A stretch of 64,000 nt of DNA, from positions 1 through 64,000 of the forward strand of contig JAJPJA010000118.1 of assembly GCA_021324455.1 (NCBI GenBank), given 5' to 3'. The position numbers and the translations under genes were made by a program. The notes under the pieces are model-generated. The model worked only from the letters and a program-made list of their open reading frames with translations, searched no databases and was not told where the DNA came from. This document shows, piece after piece, positions 16,511 to 25,945 of this stretch. How positions within the stretch are numbered: position 1 is the stretch's first letter; every line of letters starts with the position of its first letter. This DNA comes from Pseudomonadota bacterium. GTDB lineage: Bacteria; Desulfobacterota; Binatia; Binatales; Binataceae.

Positions 16511-18094
16511 TCAATGGCCCGGTTCGGCCCCAATCGACATCGGCGCCCGGCGCAGCACAAAGTAAAACGGCAGCATCGCCACCAGCCACGCGGCCAGGAT
16601 CCGGTAGAGGTCGTTGAACGCCAGCACAGCGGCCTGGGATTGGATGATTCCGTAAACCATGGCCAGCCCTTCCTTATGACCGGTCTGCAGACGCGCGATT
16701 GCGAAATCCGGCGCGCCCGGCATCCGCGGCGGTTGCTCGCTCATCCTCCACGCTTCGAAGATCGAGAAATGCTCGGCCAAACGCGACTGATGAATCTGCT
16801 GATGACTGATGAAGAGCGAGGTCAGCACGGAAATGCCGATCGCGGCGCCCGTGTTGCGCATCATGTTGAACAGGCTCGACGCATAGCCCATCCGATCGCG
16901 CTGGATCGACGCCAGCGAGATCGCCGAAAGCTGGGGAAATACCAGTCCCGTGCCGATACCCTGAAGGATCACCGGTCCGGTTACCTGCCAGGTTCCAATC
17001 TGAGCATTCCAGTGCGACATCATCCACAGGGCGGCGGCCGTCAGAATGAAGGCGGGACCGATAAACCTGCGCGTGTTCACGCCGTAGCGCGCAAGCTGTC
17101 CCACCAGGATCAGCGAGAACGCGGTACCGAACGCGCGCGGCGCCAGCGTCAGGCCCGCGCGCCACGCGGTGTAGCCCATGTACTCCTGCAGAAAAATCGG
17201 GTTGAGCAGGTTGGCCCCGTACTGCGCGAAGCTCAGCATCACCGTGAGCAGGACCGTAACCGTGAACATCGGGTACTTGAACATGCTCAGATCGACCACC
17301 GGGTCGGCGAAGGTCAATTCGCGCCAGGTAAAAATCAGCAGCGCGATCACGCATACGGCGGTGGTGTAAGTGACCCACGGCGTGGAGAACCAGTCGGCGC
17401 GCTGTCCGCGGTCGGCCACCAGCTGCATCAGGCCCAGCCCAGTCGTCAGGCAGGCGATACCAAGGTAATCGACCTTGCCCCCGCGGCGCACTTTCAGATA
17501 GGGCGGGTCATGCAGAAAGGTATAGACCATCAAGGTGGCGAGCAGCCCGATGGGAACATTGATGTAGAAATTCCAGCGCCACGATAGGTTGTCGGTGATC
17601 CAGCCGCCGACCGTGGGTCCGAGCACCGGCGCCACCATCAAGCCCAGCGACCATGTGGCCATCGCGAGCTGCTGCTCCTGCGGCGGAAAGGTCTCCATCA
17701 TGATCGCCTGCGACGACGGCGCCATCGCGGCCCCGGCGAAACCCTGCAGCAGACGAAACACCACCATCTGGTTCAGCGTCTGTGCCGCCCCGCACATCGC
17801 CGAGGCGACCACGAACGTGCTCACGGAAAGCATGAAATAGCGCTTGCGGCCGAAGCGCGCCGAGATCCATCCGGTGAGCGGAATCATAATCCCGTTGGCG
17901 ACCAAATAGCTGGTGACCACCCACGTCACTTCGTCGACGCTGGCGGAAAAACTGCCCTGCATGTGGGGCAGCGAGACGTTGACAATCGACGAGTCGAGAA
18001 TCTCCAGCACCGTCCCCAGCATCACCGCCAGCGCAATCAGCCATTTGTGCTGCGGATAGCGCTCAGCTTCGTTAAGTTGTACGGCTTCTTCCAA
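16511..18094 (-). CDS. DHA2-type MFS multidrug efflux transporter (EmrB/QacA-like)
   Basis: A 527-residue, 14-segment major facilitator of the DHA2 family. Marks include the first-helix motif LEILDSSIVNVSLPHMQGSF, motif A GWISARFGRKRYF, motif C APVLGPTVGGWI and the following NWRWxFxINVP-like NLSWRWNFYINVP. These pumps export drugs or toxic organics by proton antiport at the inner membrane, usually with an EmrA-type adaptor. No adaptor gene is adjacent. The start shown is a TTG with GAAGGG directly before it; no ATG lies before the first helix, so the exact start is uncertain. A secreted-protein pair lies downstream on the same strand. Confidence 0.9.
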   Translation of the reverse strand: MEEAVQLNEAERYPQHKWLIALAVMLGTVLEILDSSIVNVSLPHMQGSFSASVDEVTWVVTSYLVANGIMIPLTGWISARFGRKRYFMLSVSTFVVASAMCGAAQTLNQMVVFRLLQGFAGAAMAPSSQAIMMETFPPQEQQLAMATWSLGLMVAPVLGPTVGGWITDNLSWRWNFYINVPIGLLATLMVYTFLHDPPYLKVRRGGKVDYLGIACLTTGLGLMQLVADRGQRADWFSTPWVTYTTAVCVIALLIFTWRELTFADPVVDLSMFKYPMFTVTVLLTVMLSFAQYGANLLNPIFLQEYMGYTAWRAGLTLAPRAFGTAFSLILVGQLARYGVNTRRFIGPAFILTAAALWMMSHWNAQIGTWQVTGPVILQGIGTGLVFPQLSAISLASIQRDRMGYASSLFNMMRNTGAAIGISVLTSLFISHQQIHQSRLAEHFSIFEAWRMSEQPPRMPGAPDFAIARLQTGHKEGLAMVYGIIQSQAAVLAFNDLYRILAAWLVAMLPFYFVLRRAPMSIGAEPGH

Positions 18095-18215
18095 CCCTTC
18101 ACCCGGCGCGCGGCGCGGACCGCGCGATCACCGTTCATATACACACGGAGCGGCGGGCGGAGCAAAACAGGCGCTGCAGCAAGCTGCACCCGTCCTGACA
18201 TGCTAACCTCTACCC

Positions 18216-19016
18216 ATGGCAACGCATCCAGTCGCCCTGACCGTGGCCGGCACCGATCCGTCCGGCGGCGCCGGCATCCCGGCCGACCTGAAAACCTTCG
18301 CCGCCCTCGGAGTCTACGGCTTTTCGGTGGTCAGCGTGGTGGTCGCGCAGAACAGCAGCCGGGTCCTGAGTACCGCGCCGATGGAACCCGTGATGGTGGC
18401 GCGCCAGATCGGGGCCCTGATGATGCAGCTGCGCCCGCATGCGATGAAGACCGGAGCGCTGGGCGATGCCGCCATCGTTGCCGAAGTGGCGCGGGCGATT
18501 GAGGAATTTGAGCTGCCGCCCCCGGTGGTCGACCCCGTGATTATCTCAAGCAGCGGCGCGCGGCTGCTCGATTTGCAAGGCGAGGCCGCGATGCGCCGGC
18601 GCCTGCTGCCTTTGGCCCGGGTGATTACGCCCAATCTGCCCGAGGCGCAGGCGCTCAGCGGGATCGAAATCGACGGCGTCGAGGCGATGCGCGAGGCGGC
18701 GCGGCTGATTCATCGGATGGGTCCGCGCGCGGTGGTGGTCAAGGGCGGCCATCTGGGCAAGCACCGCCCCGCCGTGGACATTCTGTACGACGGGCGAAGC
18801 TTGGTGGAATTGGCCGGCGACCGCATCGAGGGCGGCGGGGCCCACGGCACTGGATGCGTTTTCTCGGCGGCAATCGCGGCCTGGCTGGCGCGCGGCGCGG
18901 AGTTGGAGCAAGCGGTGCGGCGGGCGAAAGAATTCGTAGCGCGCGCATTAAGATATGCGGTTCGGATCGGCGAAGGCCGCCTGCTGCTCGATCAGCTGCG
19001 CGCCGCTCGGAAGTGA
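18216..19016 (+). CDS. thiD: Hydroxymethylpyrimidine/phosphomethylpyrimidine kinase
   Basis: A 266-residue ribokinase-fold enzyme (family length about 260-270). It phosphorylates HMP and then HMP-P to HMP-PP for thiamin synthesis. Diagnostic parts are VAGTDPSGGAGIPADLKTFAA at the N-terminus, MKTGAL (residue about 75), TPNLPEA, VVKGGHL and the catalytic anion-hole/Cys motif GGGAHGTGCVFSAAIA. It stands alone between an efflux pump and the formate dehydrogenase region. No thiamin pyrophosphate riboswitch was recognised in the 121 bases upstream. It is convergent with fdhD. Confidence 0.93.
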   Translation: MATHPVALTVAGTDPSGGAGIPADLKTFAALGVYGFSVVSVVVAQNSSRVLSTAPMEPVMVARQIGALMMQLRPHAMKTGALGDAAIVAEVARAIEEFELPPPVVDPVIISSSGARLLDLQGEAAMRRRLLPLARVITPNLPEAQALSGIEIDGVEAMREAARLIHRMGPRAVVVKGGHLGKHRPAVDILYDGRSLVELAGDRIEGGGAHGTGCVFSAAIAAWLARGAELEQAVRRAKEFVARALRYAVRIGEGRLLLDQLRAARK

Positions 19017-19273
19017 TTCTGAACAGTTGTGGCTGAGACCGGTGAGCGGCGTCGACACACTATGCGTTACATCTTATTCGACTTCCGCCGAGCGACTGGT
19101 TAAGCATGTGAACCGGTGTCAGCGGCCGGGGAAATTATCCGGCCCCGGCGTTTTCGCCGATATCGTTTGATTCGATCTCGGCTTGACGCTGCCGCGTCTG
19201 GTAGGCGTCATGCCACTGCCGCCGATCGAGATCGCCCAATCCCGGAGCGCGACTGTACAATATCCAACAGCTT

Positions 19274-20137
19274 CTATCGGATGGCAAGGTCGGAAACTCG
19301 ATCGGGAAATGTATAAACGTTGAAGGCAGCCTCGCGCAGGAAGCCTATCAGCGTCATGCGGACTTCCTGGGCCAGTTCGACCGCGAGCGATGACGGCGCC
19401 GAGACCGCGGCCAGAATCGGGATACCAGCGGCGGCGGCCTTCTGAACGATCTCAAAACTGAGGCGGCCGCTTACCATCATCAGGTAGTTGCTCAGCGGCG
19501 TCCATCCATCGATCAGGGCGTGTCCGATTACCTTGTCCACCGCATTGTGGCGCCCCACATCCTCGCGCAGGATTGCCAATTCCAGATTGGCGCCGGGCTC
19601 GCGATGCTTTTGGCTATGCGGCCGGCAAAACAACGCGGCGGCGTGGAGGCCGCCGGTGGTGCTGAAAACCTGCTGCGCCTGGCGCATCAGATGGGGCAGC
19701 GCCAGGATTTCCCGCAGCGCGACGGTCAGCTGAGTGTCGATTGGCGCGATGCGGCGTTGGATCGATTCGATACTGGTTTTGCCGCATACGCCGCAGCTCG
19801 ACGAGATGGCGAAGTTGCGCTTGAGCCGCTCGCGCAGCCCCGCCGCACGCACGTTGAGAATAACATCGATCGCGTTGGGCTCGGGGTCGCCCTTGCTGCC
19901 GGCCACGGCGCGGATCTCACCCAGCTCCGGGGCGTTGTTGATGAAGCCCTCGGCTAACAGGAAGCCGGCAGCGAGTTCGCGGTCATGTCCGGGCGTGCGC
20001 ATGGTCAGGGTAAAGCGGCGGCCGCCCAGACGGATCTCCAGCGGTTCTTCCACCGCCAGCGTCTCGTCCGCCCTTTGGACCTGCCGATCGGAGCGCCATT
20101 TCAGGGCGCGGTGGTTTTTGATCGCTGAGTCCGTCAT
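19274..20137 (-). CDS. fdhD: Formate dehydrogenase accessory sulfurtransferase FdhD
   Basis: 287 residues, normal length. FdhD passes sulfur from IscS to the molybdenum cofactor of formate dehydrogenase; it is required for activity and acts in the cytoplasm. The sulfur-carrying loop is SSSCGVCGKTS, containing the CxxC pair. TPGHDRELAAGFLLAEGFI, STGGLHAA (here TTGGLHAA) and LREDVGRHNAVDKVIG are family hallmarks, as is MMVSGRLSFEIVQKA. It is the last gene of the fds operon, directly after fdsD, as expected for its client enzyme. It meets thiD tail to tail across about 257 bases. Confidence 0.95.
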   Translation of the reverse strand: MTDSAIKNHRALKWRSDRQVQRADETLAVEEPLEIRLGGRRFTLTMRTPGHDRELAAGFLLAEGFINNAPELGEIRAVAGSKGDPEPNAIDVILNVRAAGLRERLKRNFAISSSCGVCGKTSIESIQRRIAPIDTQLTVALREILALPHLMRQAQQVFSTTGGLHAAALFCRPHSQKHREPGANLELAILREDVGRHNAVDKVIGHALIDGWTPLSNYLMMVSGRLSFEIVQKAAAAGIPILAAVSAPSSLAVELAQEVRMTLIGFLREAAFNVYTFPDRVSDLAIR

Positions 20138-20165
20138 CGAGGCGGCGGTGGAGTGGACGGCGGCG

Positions 20166-20417
20166 TCAATCGTCGCCCGGCGCGTCGCCGCTTTGCGCCG
20201 AACGGACTTCCAGGGTCAGCACCGCGTCGCGCACGGCCGGCTTGAGGTCCGGGCCGCCGCTGCGATTGACATACTCGATAATCTGCCGGCGCATGCGCGG
20301 CTCCCACGCGTTCCTCAGATGGGTCGCAATCGATCTTATAACCTCGCCGCGGTCCGGATACGGCGCGAAAAAGTCGCCGATCTGATTCGCCATCTTGACC
20401 AGGTGCTGAATTTCCAT
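20166..20417 (-). CDS. fdsD: Formate dehydrogenase delta subunit
   Basis: 83 residues, typical of FdsD (about 70-85). The protein starts MEIQHLVKMANQIGDFFAPYPD and contains the IATHLRNAWEPRMRRQIIEYV block found in this small subunit of soluble NAD-dependent formate dehydrogenases. It probably helps cofactor delivery or stability of the complex; no metal-binding residues are present. The start is twelve bases after the alpha-subunit stop, and fdhD follows, so it is inside the fdsGBAD-fdhD operon. The Asp/Gly-rich tail is not conserved in the family. Confidence 0.9.
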   Translation of the reverse strand: MEIQHLVKMANQIGDFFAPYPDRGEVIRSIATHLRNAWEPRMRRQIIEYVNRSGGPDLKPAVRDAVLTLEVRSAQSGDAPGDD

Positions 20418-20429
20418 CAGCGCAACCTC

Positions 20430-23255
20430 TCACTTCGCCGCCGGCGCATGCGCCCGCACCGGATCAACTCGCTCGCGCGGCACACGGCCCGCCGGCAGCG
20501 GCATCACCTGCACCGCGGTGACCTTGTATTCGGGGCAGTTGGTGGCCCAATCGGAATTCTCAGTCGTGACCACATTGGTGCCGGTTTCCGGATGATGGAA
20601 GGTGGTATAGACGACGCCCGGCGCGACGCGATCCGTAATCAGCGCGCGCAGCGTGATCGATCCCGCGCGGCTGCTGACGCTCACCCAATCGCCGTCGCGG
20701 ATGCCGCGCTGCTCCGCGTCATGCCGATGGATCTCCAGCCGGTCCTCGTTATGCCACACCACGTTGGCGGTGCGCCGGGTCTGCGTGCCGACGTTGTACT
20801 GCGTGAGCACGCGGCCGGTGGTCAGCAGCAGCGGATAGCGCGGTCCGGTGCGCTCGTCGGTGGGGACGAATTCGGTCAGGGTGAATTTGCCCTTGCCGCG
20901 CACGAACTGCCCGACATGCATCACAGGGGTGCCCAGCGGAGCGGCGTCGTTGCAGGGCCACTGCACGCTGCCCACGCGCTCCAGTTTTTCGTAGCTGACG
21001 CCGGCGAAGCTCGGCGTCAGCCGCGCGATCTCGTCCATAATCTCGCGCGGATGCGTGTATTCCATCGGATAGCCGAGCGCGTTGCTGAGCGCCGCCGTAA
21101 TCTCCCAGTCTTCCTTGCCCGCCATCGGCGGCATCACCTTGCGCACCATCGAAATCCGCCGCTCGGAATTGGTAAAGGTTCCGTTCTTCTCCAAAAACGA
21201 CGAACCCGGCAGGAAGACATGCGCGTACTTCGCCGTCTCATTCATGAAGATGTCCTGGACGACGACGAACTCCAGCGCGCGCAGCGCCGCGATTACGTGC
21301 GTGCTGTTGGGGTCGGACTGCGCGATATCCTCGCCCTCGACGTACAGCGCCTTGAAGCTGCCGTCGAGTGCGGCGTCGAACATGTTGGGTATGCGCAGGC
21401 CGGGCTCCGGGTCGAGCGTGACGCCCCATTCCGTTTCGAAGGACGCGCGCACCGTTGGATCGGAGATGTGCCGGTAGCCGGTCAGCTCATGCGGGAACGA
21501 CCCCATATCGCACGAGCCCTGCACGTTGTTCTGGCCGCGCAGCGGATTGACGCCGACGCCTTCGCGCCCCAGATTTCCGGTCGCCATCGCCAGGTTCGCC
21601 ATCCCAAGGACCATCGTGCTGCCCTGGCTGTGTTCGGTCACGCCAAGTCCGTAGTAGATGACGGCATTGCCGCCGCACGCGTACAGGCGTGCGGCCGCGC
21701 GAATGTCATGCGCCGGCACGCCGATTATCTCGGCCACCGCCTCGGGCGAGTTATGCGGCTGGACGATGAAATTCTTCCACAGTTCGTAATCGGCGGCCTC
21801 GCACCGCTCGCGCACGAAGTCGTCGTTGACCAGACCCTCGGTCACGACCGTATGCGCCATCGCGTTGATCAGCGCGACGTTGCCGCCCGGACGCACCGGC
21901 AAATGATATGCGGCGGCGATATGCGGGCTCTTGACCAAATCGATACGGCGCGGATCGGCGACGATCAGCTGCGCCCCCTGGCGCAGGCGGCGCTTCATGA
22001 TCGAAGCGAACACCGGATGCCCCTCGGTGGGATTGGCGCCGATTACCATGATCACGTCGGCTTTGAGCACCGAGTCGAAATCCTGGGTGCCGGCCGACGT
22101 GCCGAACGCCGTCTTGAGTCCGTAACCGGTGGGCGAATGGCACACGCGGGCGCAGGTATCGACGTTGTTGGTACCCAGCGCCGCGCGCATCAGCTTCTGC
22201 ACCAGGTAGGTTTCCTCGTTGGTGCAGCGCGAGGACGTAATTCCGCCCACGGCCCCGCGTCCGTATTTTTGCTGCACGCGTTTGAAGCCGGCGGCGGCGC
22301 GCGCGATCGCTTCTTCCCATGACGCCTCGCGCCATGAATCCTCGATATGGTCGCGGACCAGCGGCTTGAGGATGCGGTCGGGATGGGTCGCGTAGCCCCA
22401 CGCGAAGCGGCCCTTGACGCACGAATGGCCGTGATTGGGCATCCCGTCCTTGTTCGGCACCATCCGCACCACTTCGTTGCCTTTCATCTCGGCTTTGAAC
22501 GAGCATCCGACACCGCAGTATCCGCAGGTGGTCACGATACTGTGCTCGGCCTGCCCTTTTTCGATTACCGATTTCTCCATCAGGGTGGCGGTGGGACACG
22601 CCTGTACGCAGGCGCCGCACGAGACGCATTCCGATTCCATGAACGGCCCGTTTTGTCCCGGCGAGATTACCGAGCCAAAGCCGCGTCCGTCGATGGTCAG
22701 GGCGAAGGTGCCCTGCACTTCCTCGCACGCGCGGACGCAGCGTGCGCAAACGATGCATTTGGACGGGTCGAAAGTGAAATAGGGATTGGATTCGTCCCTG
22801 GGCGAGTCGAGATGATTGGCGCCGCCGTAGCCGTAGCGCACCTGCCGCAGGCCGACTACTCCGGCCATATCCTGCAGCTCGCAATTGCCATTGGCGGGGC
22901 AGGTGAGGCAATCCAGCGGATGGTCCGAAATGTACAGTTCCATCACGTTGCGCCGCAGATCGGCCAGACGCGGCGTCTGCGTGCTTACCTTCATGCCGGG
23001 TTCGACCGGGGTGGTGCAGGAAGCCGGATAACCTTTGCGTCCCTCGATTTCGATCAGGCACAGACGGCATGAGCCGTAAGCGGCCAGCGCATCGGTGGCG
23101 CACAGTTTGGGCACGCCGACGCCGAGCATCGCGGCGGCGCGCATTATCGAGGTGCCGGCCGGTACGCTTACCGGCTTGCCGTCGATCTCCAGTTCGACCA
23201 TCCGCGATGAAGCTTGTGGCGGGGTTCCGAAGTCCTTGTCGCTGATCGATTGCAC
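20430..23255 (-). CDS. fdsA: NAD-dependent formate dehydrogenase alpha (molybdenum/tungsten) subunit
   Basis: 941 residues, catalysing oxidation of formate to CO2 (or the reverse) at a bis-pterin Mo/W site. In order: an N-terminal [2Fe-2S] domain (CATDALAAYGSCRLC...C), the His-ligated cluster HPLDCLTCPANGNCELQ, two ferredoxin sites CIVCARCVRAC and CVSCGACVQAC, then the molybdopterin part with its own [4Fe-4S] CGYCGVGC. DTCARVCHSPT follows, where the Mo ligand is cysteine rather than selenocysteine. QNNVQGSCDMGSFP and the C-terminal molydopterin-binding fold complete it. The start is GTG at 23255 with GGAGATC upstream. It is the third gene of the fdsGBAD order. Electrons leave through these clusters to FdsB and NAD+. 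Confidence 0.96.
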   Translation of the reverse strand: MQSISDKDFGTPPQASSRMVELEIDGKPVSVPAGTSIMRAAAMLGVGVPKLCATDALAAYGSCRLCLIEIEGRKGYPASCTTPVEPGMKVSTQTPRLADLRRNVMELYISDHPLDCLTCPANGNCELQDMAGVVGLRQVRYGYGGANHLDSPRDESNPYFTFDPSKCIVCARCVRACEEVQGTFALTIDGRGFGSVISPGQNGPFMESECVSCGACVQACPTATLMEKSVIEKGQAEHSIVTTCGYCGVGCSFKAEMKGNEVVRMVPNKDGMPNHGHSCVKGRFAWGYATHPDRILKPLVRDHIEDSWREASWEEAIARAAAGFKRVQQKYGRGAVGGITSSRCTNEETYLVQKLMRAALGTNNVDTCARVCHSPTGYGLKTAFGTSAGTQDFDSVLKADVIMVIGANPTEGHPVFASIMKRRLRQGAQLIVADPRRIDLVKSPHIAAAYHLPVRPGGNVALINAMAHTVVTEGLVNDDFVRERCEAADYELWKNFIVQPHNSPEAVAEIIGVPAHDIRAAARLYACGGNAVIYYGLGVTEHSQGSTMVLGMANLAMATGNLGREGVGVNPLRGQNNVQGSCDMGSFPHELTGYRHISDPTVRASFETEWGVTLDPEPGLRIPNMFDAALDGSFKALYVEGEDIAQSDPNSTHVIAALRALEFVVVQDIFMNETAKYAHVFLPGSSFLEKNGTFTNSERRISMVRKVMPPMAGKEDWEITAALSNALGYPMEYTHPREIMDEIARLTPSFAGVSYEKLERVGSVQWPCNDAAPLGTPVMHVGQFVRGKGKFTLTEFVPTDERTGPRYPLLLTTGRVLTQYNVGTQTRRTANVVWHNEDRLEIHRHDAEQRGIRDGDWVSVSSRAGSITLRALITDRVAPGVVYTTFHHPETGTNVVTTENSDWATNCPEYKVTAVQVMPLPAGRVPRERVDPVRAHAPAAK

Positions 23256-23273
23256 GGCATGATCTCCGTTGCC

Positions 23274-24830
23274 TTAATCGAGGCTTGCGGCGTCATCGCC
23301 CAGGCCGAAGTCGCCGGGAAAGTATTTGAGCGCGCTCAGCACCGGCAGCGGGGTCAGACCGCCCAGCGCGCACAGCGACGCATTGGTCATGGTATCGCAT
23401 AAATCGCGCAGCAGGGTGAGGTTGGCCGACTGGTCGCGGCGCGCGACGATCCGGTCGATCACTTCCATCCCGCGGGTGGAACCAATCCGGCATGGGGTGC
23501 ATTTGCCGCACGATTCCCGGGCGCAGAACTCCATCGCATAGCGCGCCATCTCGGCCATATTGACGGTGTCGTCATACACCACGACACCGCCGTGGCCGAG
23601 CAGCCCGTTGCGCGCCGCCAACTCCTCGTAGTCGAACGGCACGTCGAGCATGCTTTGGGGAAAATAGGCGCCCAACGGCCCCCCGACCTGGACCGCGCGC
23701 ACCGGCCGTCCGCTGGCGGTGCCGCCGCCGTATTCGTACACGATTTCCCGCAGCGTCACGCCAAAGGCCTTTTCGTAAAGGCCCGGCCGTTTGACGTTGC
23801 CGGCGAGCTGGATCGGCTGCGTGCCGCGCGAACGTCCGACGCCGTAGTTTTTGTAGAACGCACCGCCGCGCGCCAGAATTATCGGAAGCGTGGCCAGCGT
23901 CAGCACGTTGTTGATCACGGTGGGCCGGCCGAACAGTCCGCAGACGGCGGGAACCGGAGGCTTGTAGCGGACCATGCCGCGTTTGCCTTCCAGGCTCTCC
24001 AGCATCGCGGTCTCCTCGCCGCAGATGTACGACCCAGCGCCCACGCGCACCTGAAGATTGAACGGCTTGCCGCTGTCCACAACGTTGCTGCCCAAATAGC
24101 CGCGGGCGCGGGCCTGCGCGATAGCGGCGTTGAGCGCGCGCGCCGAATGCGGATACTCCGAGCGCAGATAGATGTAGCCATAAACCGCGCCGGCGCACAT
24201 GGCCGCAATCGTCATCCCCTCGATCAGCACGAATGGATCGCCTTCCATGATCATGCGATCGGCAAAGGTGCCGGAATCGCCTTCGTCGGCGTTGCAGACG
24301 ACGTATTTGCGGTCCGCCGCGGTCTGCATCGCGGTGCGCAGCTTGATTCCGCAGGGAAACCCGGCGCCGCCCCGCCCGCGCAGTCCGGATTGCGTCACCT
24401 CCTCGGCGATCTGTTCGGGGTTGAGCCGCGCCGCACGGGCCAGCCCTTCGTAACCCCCATGCGCCAGGTAATCGTCGAGCGAAGCCGGATCGACGATACC
24501 GGTGCGGGCAAAGGTAAGCCGCTCCTGCTTTTTGAGCAGCGGGATTTCCTCGGCAAGTCCCAGGCAAAGCGGGTGGGCGGCGCCCTCCAGAAACCCGGCG
24601 TCGAACAGCGCGGGAACGTTATCCGCGCTGAGAGGACCGTAGGCCACGCGTCCGCGCGCCGTCACCGCTTCGATCATCGGCTCCAGCCAGTAAAGGCCGC
24701 GGGAGCCGTTGCGGATCAGATGCAGATCGAGGTCGCGGCGCGCGGCTTCCCGGCTAATCGCGCGCGCCACCTGATCGGCGCCCAATGACAATGCGCCGCT
24801 GTCGCACGGTACGTATACCACCGCTTTCAT
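23274..24830 (-). CDS. fdsB: NAD-dependent formate dehydrogenase beta (FMN, NuoF-like) subunit
   Basis: 518 residues. The N-terminal 110 or so residues are a thioredoxin-like domain. A NuoF-type core follows with the FMN/NADH site (SGLRGRGGAGFPCGIKL and GAGSYICGEETAMLESLEG), and then the [4Fe-4S] motif ESCGKCTPCRIGSTRG. The subunit passes electrons from the alpha subunit to NAD+ through FMN. The ATG overlaps the fdsG stop as ATGA, so the two are translationally coupled. The alpha subunit starts 18 bases later. Length and domain order agree with characterised Fds-type soluble enzymes from Cupriavidus and Rhodobacter. Confidence 0.95.
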   Translation of the reverse strand: MKAVVYVPCDSGALSLGADQVARAISREAARRDLDLHLIRNGSRGLYWLEPMIEAVTARGRVAYGPLSADNVPALFDAGFLEGAAHPLCLGLAEEIPLLKKQERLTFARTGIVDPASLDDYLAHGGYEGLARAARLNPEQIAEEVTQSGLRGRGGAGFPCGIKLRTAMQTAADRKYVVCNADEGDSGTFADRMIMEGDPFVLIEGMTIAAMCAGAVYGYIYLRSEYPHSARALNAAIAQARARGYLGSNVVDSGKPFNLQVRVGAGSYICGEETAMLESLEGKRGMVRYKPPVPAVCGLFGRPTVINNVLTLATLPIILARGGAFYKNYGVGRSRGTQPIQLAGNVKRPGLYEKAFGVTLREIVYEYGGGTASGRPVRAVQVGGPLGAYFPQSMLDVPFDYEELAARNGLLGHGGVVVYDDTVNMAEMARYAMEFCARESCGKCTPCRIGSTRGMEVIDRIVARRDQSANLTLLRDLCDTMTNASLCALGGLTPLPVLSALKYFPGDFGLGDDAASLD

Positions 24831-25306
24831 GACCGCCGCTCCTCAACCGCCGCCATCAGATCGTCAAGACGGCCGGGCGTCACGCGGCCATGGATATCGC
24901 CGTCAATGGTCAACGCCGGCGAGCAGGCGCAATTGCCCAGACAATAAACCGCGTCCAGAGTGAAGCGGCCGTCGGCGGTGGTCTGTCCGAAGCCGATTCC
25001 GAGGCGATCCTCAAGATGCCGCGCCAGCGCCACCGCTCCCATCGCCTGACAGGATTCGGCGCGGCACAGCCGGATAACATGGCGGCCGGGCGGATGATGG
25101 CGGAAGTCGTGGTAAAAGGTCGCCACGCCATGCACTTCGGCGCGCGAGAGGTTGAGCACGTCGGCGATCAGCGGCACGCTCTGCTCCGGAATCCAGCCCA
25201 GTTCGTCCTGGATGCGCCGCAGGATAAGAAGCAGGGCGCCGGGCTCGTCCCGCAGTTGCCGCGCGATATCAAGGATTGCGGATTGATTCCATCCGTTGCT
25301 GCCCAT
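24827..25306 (-). CDS. fdsG: NAD-dependent formate dehydrogenase gamma (NuoE-like) subunit
   Basis: 159 residues of the 24-kDa NuoE family. It has an N-terminal helical bundle (LLLILRRIQDELGWIPEQSVPLIADVLNLS) and then a thioredoxin fold with [2Fe-2S] ligands in CRAESCQAMG and YCLGNCACSPA. It is the first gene of the operon fdsG-fdsB-fdsA-fdsD-fdhD and overlaps fdsB by four bases. GAGG lies seven bases before the ATG. The operon promoter must lie in the 170-base divergent gap shared with the gene at 25478. Confidence 0.94.
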   Translation of the reverse strand: MGSNGWNQSAILDIARQLRDEPGALLLILRRIQDELGWIPEQSVPLIADVLNLSRAEVHGVATFYHDFRHHPPGRHVIRLCRAESCQAMGAVALARHLEDRLGIGFGQTTADGRFTLDAVYCLGNCACSPALTIDGDIHGRVTPGRLDDLMAAVEERRS

Positions 25307-25408
25307 TGCGGACCTCGCCAGAATTGCCGGACCCCAACCGCATTAGGGCTGGCCGCGGTCCGGCGGTTTCAGGCAGAGCTAAGCGCCGCTCCCCTGGCTC
25401 CCTAATGG

Positions 25409-25417
25409 TGTTATACT
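25409..25417 (+). promoter_or_regulatory. Extended -10 promoter element
   Basis: TGTTATACT matches the extended -10 pattern TGnTATAAT at eight of nine positions. It lies about 60 bases before the gene at 25478. No good -35 hexamer is seen at 17 bases, which extended -10 promoters tolerate. A short CCCG/CGGG dyad (about 25438-25454) lies between this site and the gene. Confidence 0.4.
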
Positions 25418-25477
25418 ATCGTGCCGATGCGATCCCAATACCCGAATACGGGAGCTGCGGACTGACAGGAGGAGCCG

Positions 25478-25945
25478 ATGTTTCGCCGTTTTGATTTCGA
25501 GGAGGACATCTACTGCACCCTGGATTGTGTGCCGATGACGGTGCGCCGCAAGCTGGACCGGATCGGACTCAAGGTGCATCTGGCGCAGTGGCAGGCGCTG
25601 GGTCAGGGCGAACGCCTGGCGGTATGCCATCTGCCGGCCGATCAGCCCGACGAATGCGACGCGCTGCGCACCTTTATCGTCGAGGCGGTGCGGCGCGTCA
25701 GCGGCGCCGAACCCCAGCGGCTCGCGCCCGACCAGCGGACGGCGGCCGAGCCGCCCCAGGCGCTGCCGCCGGCGCTGGTCGCGGAAGCGGCCAGGGCGGG
25801 AGCCGTACTGACACAGGAAATGTGGGACCGTCTGGACGGCGACGAACGTTACATGCTGACCCGGCTGGAAAAGCGCGGCGGCAAGCTGGCAATCGCGCTG
25901 CGCGAATTGTTCGCCCCGTCCAAGCGCGCGTCAGCCGGCAAATGA
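25478..25945 (+). CDS. Nitrate reductase associated protein family member
   Basis: A 155-residue soluble protein. FRRFDFEEDIYCTLDCVPM followed by TVRRKLDRIGLKVHLAQWQAL strongly recalls the 'nitrate reductase associated protein' family. That family is named from its position next to cyanobacterial and other assimilatory nitrate reductases. Its molecular function is not established. A Pro/Ala-rich stretch around residue 85 splits the N-terminal domain from a short helical tail that is acidic then basic. AGGAGG precedes the ATG. No nitrate reductase lies in this window. The neighbour is the divergent fds operon, another molybdenum or tungsten enzyme, which suggests a link to molybdoenzymes in general. 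Confidence 0.72.
   Translation: MFRRFDFEEDIYCTLDCVPMTVRRKLDRIGLKVHLAQWQALGQGERLAVCHLPADQPDECDALRTFIVEAVRRVSGAEPQRLAPDQRTAAEPPQALPPALVAEAARAGAVLTQEMWDRLDGDERYMLTRLEKRGGKLAIALRELFAPSKRASAGK

Noticed and set aside
19734-22322. An 862-codon open frame on the plus strand opposite fdsA
   Set aside because: It is antisense to a clearly functional molybdoenzyme gene; long antisense frames are expected in GC-rich DNA, and it shows no family features.
20430-23255. Selenocysteine in formate dehydrogenase
   Set aside because: The ligand position reads TGC/TGT-type Cys in ARVCHSPT; no in-frame TGA occurs.
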